64,000 nucleotides of DNA from Pseudomonas sp. ANT_J12 (GCF_008370045.1 NZ_VOBN01000003.1:62001-126000), one strand, 5' to 3'. Counted from the stretch's first letter, positions 10,901 to 19,204 are shown. Program-made: numbers and translations. Notes: generated from the letters alone by a model not told the origin.

Positions 10901-13900
10901 GCTGGCGACGTCGTGGTGCCGTTCCATACCAGGGTGCCGGTACGAATCGTCGCCCGGTCACCCGCCGCGCCATAACCGTAGATAGCCGGGGTGCCGAGCA
11001 CCAGGCGCTGCAAGCGCGACTGGCCGTTCTGGTCGAGGGTACTGAGGTCGACGCTGTCGTAGAAATTCACCGAATCCCGGGCATTGAGCACCAGGTTTTC
11101 CAGGGCCGGCGCGCCTTTGCTGGTGTCACCCAGCAGCAACCGGTCGAGCACTTGCTGATTCAGCGTCAGGCCCTGGGGCAAGGCGTTGCGTTGTTGCGCG
11201 GCGGCCAACGCCTGGGCCGAACCGATGTTGACCCCGCCCACCGCCAGGATCAGGTTGCGCGTGCCGAAGCGCACCGAGTCATCCAGGCTGAAAGTGTTGT
11301 CGGTGGCAACGGTGATCGAACCCTCGGAGTACAGCTGCGTGGTGCCGGTGCAGGCCAGTGACGTGCACAGGCCGATCCGGACCGGACTGGGGCCCGTAAA
11401 GGAACCCGGTGCCGCGGTGGGCGGGAGCATATCAAGCCAGCCGTTCGACACCGCCAACAGGCCATTAGTACCCGGGTCATAAATGAAACCACTGCGTGAA
11501 TCGTACGCAGCCTTGCCCTGCCCCAAGGTGTTAATGCCCGCGCCCTGCTCGATGACAATGCCGTCACCGGTTTTAGCATTCGCCACCAGGAACACTTCCC
11601 CTGCTTTTAAAGTCGCCCCTTGTCGCAGGTAAACATTCTGCAACTTGGCATCGAACGTCACCAGATTGCCGCCCTGGCCGTATCTCACACCCGGCACCGC
11701 ACCGACGGCCAGTCGCGGCGCCTTGAGCGCATTCAATTCACTGTCGTAGATCGAAACCCCGGTGAAGTCCTGCGTTGCCGCTTGCCCCGCAGCCAACACT
11801 TCAAGCGAACCGCTGCCACCGCTGATGATTGCGACGCTACCTCCCAACCCATCCTTGCCCGGCGTAAAGTCGGCGCGCCCCTTGAAACTCAAGGTCTGCG
11901 CAGGGCCAGCGTTGGCGGCGTCATAGCTGAGCAACAAGGTCTTGCCGTCAGCCTCGATCGTTGGCCGTGGCACCCCCTTGAGCGCGGCATCGGCCTTGGC
12001 AAACGCGGCGTAGCCCGTTTCGTTGTACTGCGAGTAACGACGCAGCACATCGCCCGAGGTGACAATCACCTGGCCGGATATTGGATCGGCAATCCCGGTA
12101 TTGGCGATCGACAAGCGGCCCGAAGTGGCCCATGAACCGTTGCGCATGGCCAGGCTCTTGCTCAAGGTACCGGCGCTGGCCAGACCATTGAGTTCGACAC
12201 GGAACGCGCCGGGTAACAGCGCATAACTGGCTGGCATCAAGGTGTAGGTACCGGCCGGCAACCCCGGCACCCCGGCATCGAGGGTAATGCGCTGGCCGAC
12301 GACCGGGTCGCGCACCCCGCGCTCACCCGCCAGCGGCGCATAGGCCGACGCATTACCCGGCACGATGGCGTACACCGGGTTGCTCGACAGCCCCGGCAAC
12401 GTAAAGCGGCCATCAGCGCCGTTTTGCACCAACGGGTTGTAACGGGCATCCGTGGAACCGCCCCGGCCGGAAATGAACCCGGCGCCGGTCAATTCACCGC
12501 CACCGGACAGATCCAGCACCGCCCCCTCCTGCACATCGACCTGTGGGCTTTTCACTGAAATGCCCATGGTCAATATGCTGTTCCCAGCGCTGCCACCCAC
12601 CCCGGTCAACTCGACGGTTTTGCCGTTGTATTGGTAGGTCAGGCCGTCGATCGTGCCGCCATACGGCATCAACAAGCCATTGCCGCTGACTGAAGTGAGG
12701 CTGCCGGGCAGGAACGACAAGGATTGCAGTACGTTGGTCTCGGCCCCCAGGGTCAACAGGCCGAACGGCGCCCTGATCACCCCGCCTTGTTGAATGTCGC
12801 CGCCGTCGAAACTTAACTGGCCAAATGCCGAATACGGCACGGCGGGTGCCGTGTCGGTGGTCCGGCCGATGGTCAGGGTCGATCGGTTGGTGGTCTGGGC
12901 TTTTGCCCTGGCACCAGTGACCGGGTAAAGCTGCGCGGCCAGCAAGTTGAGGTCGGCGTTGCTTTGCAGCACGGTCACCCCCCCGGCGTTGAGTGCCGAG
13001 GCACCGAGGAAGCGCAAGTCCCCGGCGCTGCGCAAGGTGGTTTGCGCGAAGCCGCGACGATCCACCAGGACACTTGGCCCCGAGTTTTGCTTCAGCTCAC
13101 CATGGGCGCCGAACGTCACCTCATCGCGCACATCCAGCAGGTCAGCACTTAACAGCAATTGCGCCTGACTCTCGCGGGTAGACAATCCACCTTTCACGGT
13201 CGGCCGAGTGGCGACGTCCGTACCGATGGCCGCTGCCCCCGCCAGGCGCAAGTACGGCGCGTCCAACGACACGCGACTGTTGCTGGCGGCGTTTTCTGCC
13301 AGCGCCAACGAGCCGGCATACAGACTCAAGCTTTGTTTGAGGTTGAGGTTCACATCGCCGTCAAACGAAAGGATGCCGTTACTCAACAGCGACAGGTTGT
13401 CGAAACCGCTATCGACAACGCGCTGCACGTCCAGACGCCCCTGCCCATAGGGTAACGGCGCCGAAGGATCGGCGGCAGCACCAGGCCCTTGGGACAGGAT
13501 CAGTTCCCGTGGAGCGCGTACGCCGTTGTCGATCGTTTTATTGAGGTACAACCCGGTTTCCAGCGCCACCGACAGACTGCCGCCCGCCACGCCGGCACCA
13601 CCCGCCGCCGCGCTGAGCTGGCCGTCGATGATCAGGCCGTTGTTGGAGCTCAAGGCGATCTTGCCCCCGGCACCCGCGATTGACTGTGGTCCCTGGCCTC
13701 GAATATCCAGTTGCGCCTGCGCACCGTTGGCCAACAATCGTGAGCCCTGTTCCAGCACCACGAACAAATCCGGCGCCTTGGCGGTGCCCCCGTCGGCGTT
13801 GATTTCACTGCCGATGACAATGCTGCCGCCCGCCCCCACGCGGCCGTAACGTCGGCCCTGGGAATCGGTCGCCGTGACTGCCCGCGCCGACACGTCGATC

Positions 13901-16900
13901 AGGCCGCTGCTGCCCACGCGGATCGAACGCTGGTGCGCCGCCTCGTCCAGACCCGCATCAATGATGACCGGGTTAATCTGGCTCAGGCTTACCGAGCCGC
14001 CCCAAGCCTTGAGCTGACCGTTGACAGTCAACTGGCCGATACTGGCGAGGTTGATCGCCTGGCCCGGATCGACGCTCAGTACCGCGCCCTCTTCCACCAT
14101 CAGACCGACGTTGGGCCGGTCAGCCAGGGGCGACAGCAGCGTACCGGCGTTCAAACCCAAGCCTGCACCACCGCGTTGAGTCAACACGCCCTTGACCGGA
14201 TCTTCCTGATACAACGCTGGCGTCCAGACTTGCAGAAACTGCGCCACCGACGAACCGCCGGTGCCTTGCGCGTCCGGGCGCAGGTGATACACCGGGCGAC
14301 TCACATCGACCTCGGCACCCGCCAGCACCGTCATGCCCTGGCTGCCGGTCACCTTGTACTGGGCGAAACCCTTGTTGAAGAAGTCCGCCGCCAGCACCAG
14401 GGTGCCATCCTCCACCGAACCGGCCGGGTGGCCGATTTGCACCTTGCTGGTCAGGATGTCCAGGAGGCCGGCACCGTCGACGCCATAGCCCGCCAGTTCC
14501 GCGCCGAGCAGCAATTGCCCAATGGCGTCGGCGTTGTCCAGCGCGCTCGCGGCGGTCGCATTCGCCGCCAGGGTAATGTCGCCGCCGCGACCACCGAGCA
14601 ATGTGTTGTTGCTGAGCAAGGTCGCGCCCGACGACGCATCAATCCGACTGCCCTGCTCCAGGGTCAAGTCATCACTGCTGCGCAATGACACCAGGCCGCC
14701 CGAGCGCCAGGCCACCCCTTCACTTTCCACAGCACTCTGAGATTGATTACGCCACACGCCGCTGGCATCCAGCGTGACGCCCTTGGCCACCACCACGGAC
14801 GCACGGCCGCCGGCGGGTGCAGCGAGCAAGGTGTCCTGGATCACACTGTCGCTCAGTTGCGTCAGCACGTTACCTACGCGAATGCTGCCACTGTGCGCGG
14901 TCAGGTCGGCGTTGACGTCAATGCGCGGGCCGTACAGGGTAATGTCGCCACCGGGGGTCACTTGCACGGCGCCGTCGACCACGATCCGGTCCTTGGCAGC
15001 GACTTTTATCGCGCCCAGCTCGAAGTCATTGAGCACGTTGCTGTTCAGCGACAGGCTGCCTTTACGGCCCTCGGCTACCCCATCGTTGAGACCGATGGCT
15101 TGACTGTCCGGGCCTTGTTCGTCGCCGAGGGTGACCTTGTCCAGCACCGCGCCCAATTGATAGTTCAGGGTGCCGGCGGTTTTCAGGTAACGCGGCACAT
15201 AGCTGCCGATGACCAATTGTGCGCCACGGGCGGTACTGTTCTGGGATTGCTGATAACCGTCGAGCCCGGCCACCGGCGCCTGGGACTGGTGGTCGCCCTG
15301 AAAGGTCTTGCCCAGCAGTTCGCCGTCGAGCACGGCGTTTTTCGTCGCGACGATCAGTTGCCCGGCATCGCGGCCCACGGTGTAGCCGCTTTCGTAACGC
15401 TGGCGCGGAGCAATCAGCGGATTGTAGTAATAATCGGTCTGGCCCCAGCGTTCGCTATGGTCCTCAAACCCTTTGTAGACGCCGGTGTAGAGCAGATCTC
15501 CGGGAGCCTTGGACACCTCATGCAAACGCCCGTCGGCACCGCGTAGCCAGCTCTGCTTGATGTAACCGCTCTGCACATCGAAGGTGCCGCCCGACACGTT
15601 AATCAGCGAGCCTTTTTGCGTCACCAGGTCGTTGCCGGTAAACGCCAGGGTCCCGCCCTGGGCCATCCACTCACCGATGTCGTGACCCCGAGTGCCGAGG
15701 TAGCCGCCGACTTCCAGCAAGCCGCCGGCGGTGTACCAGCGGTCGTTGGCGTAGCCATTGACCCCGGCCGCCACATGCACCAGGTCGCGCACGTCGACCC
15801 AGACATCGGTGCTATTGAGCGCCCCACCCTCGCGATTGCCTGACGCATCGCGCTGTTCGTTGCCCTGAATGTTGACCTTGATGCTGTTGGATTCCATCGC
15901 CACTTTGACGCCGATACCACCGGACACATCGATGATCGCGCCATCGCGGACCAGGCTGCGCTGACCGGCGCTGACCGCGACCTGACCGCCGTTGGCCAGC
16001 ACCATCGAACCGCCCTGGAAGTCCACGGTGCCACCGCTGACGATCTCTACACGCGACTGGTCGGTGCGGTCGGCAATTTTGCTCAGGTTGTCGAAACGCC
16101 CGGTGGCGTTGTTCGGCAGTAGACCGTTGAGGTTGTCGAGCGCCGCTTGACGCTGGCTGTCCAGCGCCGAGGAACCTTGCTCCAGCAAAATGGTGCTGAC
16201 ACTGCCCTGACCCAGGGTCACGCTGCCGGTGATGTCGCTGGCAGCATTGAGCAAATGAACAGTGCCGCGAGTGTCCGCCGAGGTGCTGGCCAGCAGCACG
16301 CCGTTTTGCCGGATCTGATGCCCGGTGAGGGTGATGTCACCGGTCGCCGCCTGGATGATCCCGCTGTTGATCACCGTACCGGCCAGGCTACCGGTCTTGA
16401 GGCTGGTGGCCACTTCATTACCGCGCGTGGTCGATTGCTGGTTGCCTGCGGTGCCCGTGCCACGGCGAATGTAAAAACTGTCGCCCGCCGCCAGGGTCGT
16501 TTGGCCTTTTGCGGTAACGAGGGTGCCATCGTTGTGCACGTCGCTGCCGAGCAACAGGGCGTAACCACCGGAATCCGTCGACGAACCGGCCGGCAGGGTT
16601 TGCAGCACGGCGCCGCGCTGCACCTCGACCTTGCCGAACGCATCGCGAAAGGTTGGCTGGGTGCCGTTGGTGTCCACGTACAGGCCATTTTTGCTGAACT
16701 GGTCATCGCTGATGGTCGCGGCGGCGGCCACCAGATTGCGCACGTTGACCTGGCTGCTGCCGCTGAACACGATGCCGTTGCGGTTGACCAGCATCACCGT
16801 GCCCGGTGCATTGATCTGACCGGCTATCACACTGGCGCGGGCGTTCGGGTCGTTGACCCGGTTGAGCACCGCCCAGTTCGCCTGTTGGCCGAACTCGACC

Positions 16901-17442
16901 GTGGTATCGCGCCCGACGTTGAAGGTTTCCCAGTTGAGGATCGCCTTGTCGGCGGTCTGCTCGATGCGCACGGTGGTCTTGCCGTCGGCCTGAGTCTGTC
17001 GCGGCCCGGTGGCGTTGGTCCAGCCACGGGTCAGCGGATTCTCGTCGACCTTCAGGCCACCCTCGCCCAGGCCGTTGGGCACACTCTGCGGCTGACCCAG
17101 GGCAAATTGACGCCCGGCTGCCTGTGCCGCTTGTTGCGCGGCAATCGCGGCCACGGTGTTGTTCAAGTTGTCGATCGAGCGCTTCAGCTGCTGATTGACC
17201 CGTTGCTGTTGCGCCAGCGGTGGCGGCCCGCCGGGCACCAGGCCACCGGGCCGTGCAGCACCACTGGCCTGGGCAGCGCCCTTGGCGGCGAACCAACTGG
17301 AACTGAACGCCGTGGCCGCGTCGGCACTGCCGGCGATCATCAGCAACGCAATGGCCTGGGCCAAGGGTTTCAAGCGCAACAGCGGGTGCTCCATCGAGCG
17401 CACAGGGACATTCAGATCAGGCGTGGTTTTACCGCGAGGCAT
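4978..17442 (-). CDS. pdtA: Giant filamentous-haemagglutinin-type TpsA exoprotein, PdtA-like (two-partner secretion)
   Basis: About 4154 residues, close to P. aeruginosa PdtA (PA0690). An extended signal peptide (residues 1-42, 'LAQAIALLMIAGSADA') is followed by a Pro/Gln-rich linker (about 43-130). The TPS secretion domain comes next: 'ILNWETFNVGRDTTVEFGQ' (about 168-185) and 'NRNGIVFSG' (220-228), the NPNGI-like motif. Thousands of residues of Gly/Asn/Asp-rich beta-helix repeats follow, and the protein ends 'EERGQLTL'. Cysteines, rare in such proteins, occur as pairs in 'CTSLAC' and in two tandem units (8188-8421). Start: ATG 17440-17442 with AAGGAAGAG upstream. The matching transporter PdtB is not adjacent but at 44739-46322. 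A promoter element shared with phdA-pdtB lies 89 bp upstream. Probable role: surface adhesin made under phosphate limitation, as for PdtA. Confidence 0.9.
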   Translation of the reverse strand: MPRGKTTPDLNVPVRSMEHPLLRLKPLAQAIALLMIAGSADAATAFSSSWFAAKGAAQASGAARPGGLVPGGPPPLAQQQRVNQQLKRSIDNLNNTVAAIAAQQAAQAAGRQFALGQPQSVPNGLGEGGLKVDENPLTRGWTNATGPRQTQADGKTTVRIEQTADKAILNWETFNVGRDTTVEFGQQANWAVLNRVNDPNARASVIAGQINAPGTVMLVNRNGIVFSGSSQVNVRNLVAAAATISDDQFSKNGLYVDTNGTQPTFRDAFGKVEVQRGAVLQTLPAGSSTDSGGYALLLGSDVHNDGTLVTAKGQTTLAAGDSFYIRRGTGTAGNQQSTTRGNEVATSLKTGSLAGTVINSGIIQAATGDITLTGHQIRQNGVLLASTSADTRGTVHLLNAASDITGSVTLGQGSVSTILLEQGSSALDSQRQAALDNLNGLLPNNATGRFDNLSKIADRTDQSRVEIVSGGTVDFQGGSMVLANGGQVAVSAGQRSLVRDGAIIDVSGGIGVKVAMESNSIKVNIQGNEQRDASGNREGGALNSTDVWVDVRDLVHVAAGVNGYANDRWYTAGGLLEVGGYLGTRGHDIGEWMAQGGTLAFTGNDLVTQKGSLINVSGGTFDVQSGYIKQSWLRGADGRLHEVSKAPGDLLYTGVYKGFEDHSERWGQTDYYYNPLIAPRQRYESGYTVGRDAGQLIVATKNAVLDGELLGKTFQGDHQSQAPVAGLDGYQQSQNSTARGAQLVIGSYVPRYLKTAGTLNYQLGAVLDKVTLGDEQGPDSQAIGLNDGVAEGRKGSLSLNSNVLNDFELGAIKVAAKDRIVVDGAVQVTPGGDITLYGPRIDVNADLTAHSGSIRVGNVLTQLSDSVIQDTLLAAPAGGRASVVVAKGVTLDASGVWRNQSQSAVESEGVAWRSGGLVSLRSSDDLTLEQGSRIDASSGATLLSNNTLLGGRGGDITLAANATAASALDNADAIGQLLLGAELAGYGVDGAGLLDILTSKVQIGHPAGSVEDGTLVLAADFFNKGFAQYKVTGSQGMTVLAGAEVDVSRPVYHLRPDAQGTGGSSVAQFLQVWTPALYQEDPVKGVLTQRGGAGLGLNAGTLLSPLADRPNVGLMVEEGAVLSVDPGQAINLASIGQLTVNGQLKAWGGSVSLSQINPVIIDAGLDEAAHQRSIRVGSSGLIDVSARAVTATDSQGRRYGRVGAGGSIVIGSEINADGGTAKAPDLFVVLEQGSRLLANGAQAQLDIRGQGPQSIAGAGGKIALSSNNGLIIDGQLSAAAGGAGVAGGSLSVALETGLYLNKTIDNGVRAPRELILSQGPGAAADPSAPLPYGQGRLDVQRVVDSGFDNLSLLSNGILSFDGDVNLNLKQSLSLYAGSLALAENAASNSRVSLDAPYLRLAGAAAIGTDVATRPTVKGGLSTRESQAQLLLSADLLDVRDEVTFGAHGELKQNSGPSVLVDRRGFAQTTLRSAGDLRFLGASALNAGGVTVLQSNADLNLLAAQLYPVTGARAKAQTTNRSTLTIGRTTDTAPAVPYSAFGQLSFDGGDIQQGGVIRAPFGLLTLGAETNVLQSLSFLPGSLTSVSGNGLLMPYGGTIDGLTYQYNGKTVELTGVGGSAGNSILTMGISVKSPQVDVQEGAVLDLSGGGELTGAGFISGRGGSTDARYNPLVQNGADGRFTLPGLSSNPVYAIVPGNASAYAPLAGERGVRDPVVGQRITLDAGVPGLPAGTYTLMPASYALLPGAFRVELNGLASAGTLSKSLAMRNGSWATSGRLSIANTGIADPISGQVIVTSGDVLRRYSQYNETGYAAFAKADAALKGVPRPTIEADGKTLLLSYDAANAGPAQTLSFKGRADFTPGKDGLGGSVAIISGGSGSLEVLAAGQAATQDFTGVSIYDSELNALKAPRLAVGAVPGVRYGQGGNLVTFDAKLQNVYLRQGATLKAGEVFLVANAKTGDGIVIEQGAGINTLGQGKAAYDSRSGFIYDPGTNGLLAVSNGWLDMLPPTAAPGSFTGPSPVRIGLCTSLACTGTTQLYSEGSITVATDNTFSLDDSVRFGTRNLILAVGGVNIGSAQALAAAQQRNALPQGLTLNQQVLDRLLLGDTSKGAPALENLVLNARDSVNFYDSVDLSTLDQNGQSRLQRLVLGTPAIYGYGAAGDRATIRTGTLVWNGTTTSPAAPIANGAGTGSGLLDILVDTLEFGYGPSSQANNDDGQRLTLGFNQVNLTATQRITANHTGGLRVYQKQGDYVAGSGFTYSGGDLRVSTPLWTGEAGSVNRIKAGGAITVSGIAGLNAGVVDASALGAELALEGQNLYIDSTLRLPSGKLTLDSRGDLTLGDAARLDLAGRELTFNDVVRYSWGGDVLLKSQAGNIRQAAGSVIDLSARNNYAGTLSAYALNDAAGLVDLQGQILGSASGDYNAGGTRVPYAAGGVDIRAQRVGDFATLNQRLNRDQVFGSRSFQIKRGDLVIGNELKANEINVSVDNGSLTVLGSIDASGRQVGSIRLAGKTGLTLAGSAVLDAHGTQLRVDSSGKIIDSPNRAIVELTAQDGPLVLASGARIDLRHGTDAALGNGPGQHDGRMRGTLELNARRLGAATAGDIDIDARGPLTVQGARSIVLNAVQRYSDAPLGVGVGADGKPYQVIDQTYLNAKHTESTTFIDAALANPALLNGKLAGLNNATYADAFHLRPGVQIVSATADGDMVISGDVDLSGYRYASLNPHSQQTGVYGSGEPGSLVIRAGGNLDVFGSVTDGFMPPDPTVAAERTDGNGWLLIPGKQPFGGDLVVPLSGVELADGTQYPAGSVLNYDLPFKAMTLTAGTLLPNALVLEAPLNLAAGTLLSAAVRDSNGNVLYAAGTLLKDAVTLPADTRLDAGSRFTVAVAVKSGVWPKGVKLPDTGLVQSGANTLPIGGLIPAETNVKLAEGTDLIELRPGVNGQQGRNWAVATMLPDGSLSWSMRLVAGADTDAADTRITQVNGSEGHLRLADAHYMAKRVTTGGHTGTGMVWSDDNGYADPGTPVSEEDLYLCDAVPGWCVPAPPKMVWVWAPDNPYAEPGTPVGDQDLAFCTDIPDWCVQVPVPEEPARTVATPSTQLFSVLRTGTGDLDLLSAGDFNMQSLFGVYTAGTPSATLASGASDPYQQARGRGSDGTVLGVDANVYEPLTQGAAYQAWYPEQGGNLRLNAGGQLQGDTLGHMNGGRDTLRPQLASAAVGNWLWRQGMGNGSDIPTAWWINFGTFVAQSSGDPALAGFTGIGTLGGGNLDISAAGDAGLLGYSGTTVASEVQRSQGITLAVGSTGRVSDDGSLVLTGGGDMQVRIGGRLNPSASALAAANGSTADLKGTLVNLRGAVQLQAGAVGALQLKYGSGSAVQNSKESRAYDAYTATLATAQGGLTVVAADAGVQLNSRGDLVLDGVGDAGRLEMKNSTGYTDASGAPHDGGGYSGFSLWTPNTAIDLFSAGGNLTPFLKTEINPSLNTPGAGGRMFYPSILRAVAANGSLYYGSSAFGLSGDGDSSTYSLMTAPSANAELQLIASDSIYAGGYAVTQSGADPARIPTPFNPVFVGTNSFGGVGYNNFSADVYDSEFNRFPLFTFGANTYTNMAWPDRKPVRFYAINGDIIGLRTGEILRFTETDNQVRYEGSGPVRIMAGRDIVNSGVPLDQYTLVPATVRHAGGRSTGNLIVHSRADDISIVSAGRDIRLSTFNIAGPGLLEVTAGRNLYGAGSGVGQVYQEGGFNSIGHVDARSSVNEGGASISLTVGAGTQGPNYQGLLSRYLGQGAIKNYSAELAQWLTERFGFIGDDKQVAAYFAALPAEQQRVFARQIYFAELKAGGREYNTVGATRSGSYARGREAIAALFPTKDVAGNTINYDGDVTLYGGAGIHTDFGGDIQVLTPGGRQIYGIEGAAPPSTAGVITQGSGDIQLYAQDSILLGQSRIMTTFGGSIFGWSAQGDINAGRGSKTTVVYTPPKRVYDTWGNVTLSPSVPSTGAGIATLNPIPEVAPGDIDLIAPLGTIDAGEAGIRVSGNVNIAALTVVNAANIQTQGKSSGVPVSASVNTGAITSASSAASSATQAAEDVARQQQAAARQNQASVFTVQVLSFGSEQLAPSRDGASLAPTKGYNPDSPVQVLGAGALDEQARQQLTEEERGQLTL
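8188..8421 (-). repeat. Tandem cysteine-containing units inside PdtA
   Basis: Two successive coding units of about 37 and 41 residues start 'MVWSDDNGYADPGTPV' and 'MVWVWAPDNPYAEPGTPV' and end in 'CDAVPGWCV' and 'CTDIPDWCV', each with a C-x6-C pair. The match is at protein level (PGTPV, D/L pattern, C-x6-C), which suggests an old duplication. They interrupt the beta-helix repeats and may form two disulphide-closed loops. Confidence 0.75.
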
Positions 17443-17502
17443 CACTACTCTTCCTTTTGCAATTCTCGAAACAGGCTGCTGCAACGGCGGGCGTTGCTGA
17501 TA

Positions 17503-17575
17503 TGGGATAAGGCAGTTGGCGCGGCTCAGGACCGAACGCTTGTCATGCAAAGTTCACATAGGTGGGATAAGGCAG
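17503..17575. repeat. Two 13-bp direct repeats upstream of pdtA
   Basis: TGGGATAAGGCAG occurs at 17503-17515 and again at 17563-17575, exactly 60 bp apart, on either side of the candidate Pho-type element at 17531-17559. Their function is unknown. The positions, 61 and 121 bp upstream of the start codon, fit regulatory sites. Confidence 0.6.
17531..17559 (-). promoter_or_regulatory. Candidate PhoB / sigma-VreI control element of pdtA
   Basis: On the + strand, ACCGAAC is followed two bases later by TTGTCATGCAA-AGTTCAC. Read as a Pho box (CTGTCAT-N4-CTGTCAT), the first half matches 6/7 and the second keeps TCA(C). The element lies 89 bp upstream of the pdtA start, oriented opposite to transcription. 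A near copy sits 95 bp upstream of phdA (47082-47109), which is the main argument that it is functional. Confidence 0.5.
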
Positions 17576-17586
17576 GGCCACACCAC

Positions 17587-17623
17587 GCAAAAATCGGCAG
17601 CGCCGTACAGGCCGCTGCCGATT
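17587..17623 (-). terminator. Rho-independent terminator downstream of the DING-family gene
   Basis: An 11-bp perfect stem (aatcggcagcg at 17592-17602 and cgctgccgatt at 17613-17623) has a 10-base loop. Read on the minus strand, the hairpin is followed by a run of five T. It lies between the stop codon of the DING-type gene and the pdtA promoter, so pdtA probably has its own promoter. Confidence 0.85.
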
Positions 17624-17670
17624 GTTATTGCCATCGCCGATCCTTGGCGACGTCACTTCAGGCGCTTGGG

Positions 17671-18831
17671 TTATGGACGACCAACACCGTTGCAGACGCT
17701 GACGTTGGCGATGTTCAGGCCTTCGGCGTAGGTGTCGTCCAGGAAGGTTTTCTTGACTTCGGCAGCGAACGCGGTTGGCAGGCTGACGAAGGAGTGCTGG
17801 GCAATCACAGAGGCCTTGGTGCCGGTGTACAGGTCATTGAGGAAATTGCGCACGGCGGTGGCATCGGCGGCAGTGGCGTAGCACTGGCCAACGAGCAAGT
17901 TGGTGTAGCCCACGATTGGGTAGCCCGTGGTTGGAACAGCGGTATCAGTGGCAGCGCTACCGAAAGTAGGTACCCACTTCAACGGGTTGGCGCGATCGGC
18001 CTTGGTGGACGGCGCGAGTGCCGTGCCCAAAGCGGTGCGGGTGTTGGTTGCGTTCGGCAGTGGTGCGGCAACGCCGGCAGCCAGTGGCAGCTTGCTGACG
18101 CGAGCGACCACGGCAGGGCTGTTGGCGTTGACATAGTCAGGGCTGACATAACCGATTGCGCCATCGTTGGCGTTTACAGCGGCTACGACGTCAGCACTGG
18201 TGGCCACGGCTTGCCAGTTGGCAGGCTCGGCACCGATGTTGGCGGTAGTGAACGTGCCGCTGACGCCGAACTTGAGTGGGCACGAATCGTTGAGGAAGCG
18301 CGACAACAGTTCAGTGGTACCGCTGGAACCGGAACGGTAGATCACTTTGATCGCGGTGGTGTCAGCCGTGCCCAGCAACTCGCCCCAGGTCGTGGTGGTG
18401 CCGGAGAACACGTTGCACAACTGAGCGCCGGTCAATTGCAGGGACGTCACGCCGGTACGTTTGTATGGAATGGTCACCGAAGTGCCCACGGACGGCACCT
18501 GGATCAGTTTGCCGAACGCGGCGCCATTGGCGTTGTTGTAGTTGGTCAGTTCAGTGGCGCTGAGCACCGAGTCGCTACCGGCGAAATCCACCGGGGTGCC
18601 GGCAGGCTGGTTGATCGAAGCCGGGGCGTTGGTCAGGAAAGCGGTCTTGCCGGCGCCACTGCCGACACCGGTGTAGCTGAAGTCAGTCGGCAGCAGGCGT
18701 GGCAGGGTCGAGGTGCCGTTGTAGAGGTTTTCCGGCAGGGTTGCACCGCCACCGACAACAGCGGCCATGGATTGGGCAGAAGCCAGTGCGGCAACAGCCA
18801 ACGAGGCTGCGATCATAGTGCGCTTAAACAT
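17671..18831 (-). CDS. DING/PstS-like phosphate-binding protein, probable LapA-type secreted phosphatase
   Basis: A 386-residue exported protein. The signal peptide 'MFKRTMIAASLAVAALASAQ' is cleaved after 'SMA', giving 'AVVGGGATLPE', which aligns with the DINGGGATLPQ start of mature DING proteins. Other family signatures are 'GKLIQVPSVGTSVTIPYK', 'YRSGSSGTTELLSRFLN', 'AIGYVSPDY' and the C-terminal 'NVCNGVGRP'. 'GSSGTTE' is the phosphate-binding loop. In P. aeruginosa the equivalent position, between hxcS and pdtA, holds lapA (PA0688) and lapB; LapA is the alkaline phosphatase exported by Hxc. Sequence cannot separate phosphatase from plain phosphate binding. Start: ATG 18829-18831 with AAAGGAGC upstream. 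Only one copy is present here. Confidence 0.85.
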   Translation of the reverse strand: MFKRTMIAASLAVAALASAQSMAAVVGGGATLPENLYNGTSTLPRLLPTDFSYTGVGSGAGKTAFLTNAPASINQPAGTPVDFAGSDSVLSATELTNYNNANGAAFGKLIQVPSVGTSVTIPYKRTGVTSLQLTGAQLCNVFSGTTTTWGELLGTADTTAIKVIYRSGSSGTTELLSRFLNDSCPLKFGVSGTFTTANIGAEPANWQAVATSADVVAAVNANDGAIGYVSPDYVNANSPAVVARVSKLPLAAGVAAPLPNATNTRTALGTALAPSTKADRANPLKWVPTFGSAATDTAVPTTGYPIVGYTNLLVGQCYATAADATAVRNFLNDLYTGTKASVIAQHSFVSLPTAFAAEVKKTFLDDTYAEGLNIANVSVCNGVGRP

Positions 18832-19204
18832 GAAGAAGCTCCTTTCGTCGTGTTCATACGTGGGTGTGATGTGCTCGTTAATGACGCCATGGCGCTCAAA
18901 TCTTCGCCTTGCTCTGAAGGTCGTCCGGGGTGAGGCCATGGGTTAGAAGTTCGCAGCTTCCAGTGACAGATAGAGGAAAAAACCTCGGGTGCCGGGCGTG
19001 GATTTTTTGCAGAATTTCTCGGGTGTTTGCGCAGGGTATGGCGGGCGTTTCAGCGATGGTTTTCGACCGGGTTCCGTCAGCTCGGCTGGAGCCCACGGTC
19101 AGTCGTTGATGGACGGTTTCGTATGACAGAACAGCGAACCCGAGGATGGCTCAGCCAGCGCTCGGGTGCTGATAAAAGCGGGGGAAACAATTTTTGCCCG
19201 CGGG
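18832..19204. other. Intergenic region upstream of the DING-family gene
   Basis: No convincing gene is seen. Two matches to the 7-bp PhoB half-site lie on the minus strand: CTGTCAC (18963-18969) and CTGTCAT (19123-19129). Neither has a clear second half at 11-bp spacing, so PhoB control of the downstream gene is plausible but unproven. No terminator hairpin was found for the upstream OYE gene. Confidence 0.4.

Noticed and set aside
16147..18933. A 928-codon + strand open frame opposite pdtA and the DING gene
   Set aside because: It spans two well-supported minus-strand genes and the terminator between them and has no family features. It is a composition artefact.
18963..19129. A complete Pho box upstream of the DING gene
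   Set aside because: CTGTCAC and CTGTCAT occur singly, 160 bp apart, without a second half at 11-bp spacing. They are mentioned only as weak half-sites.
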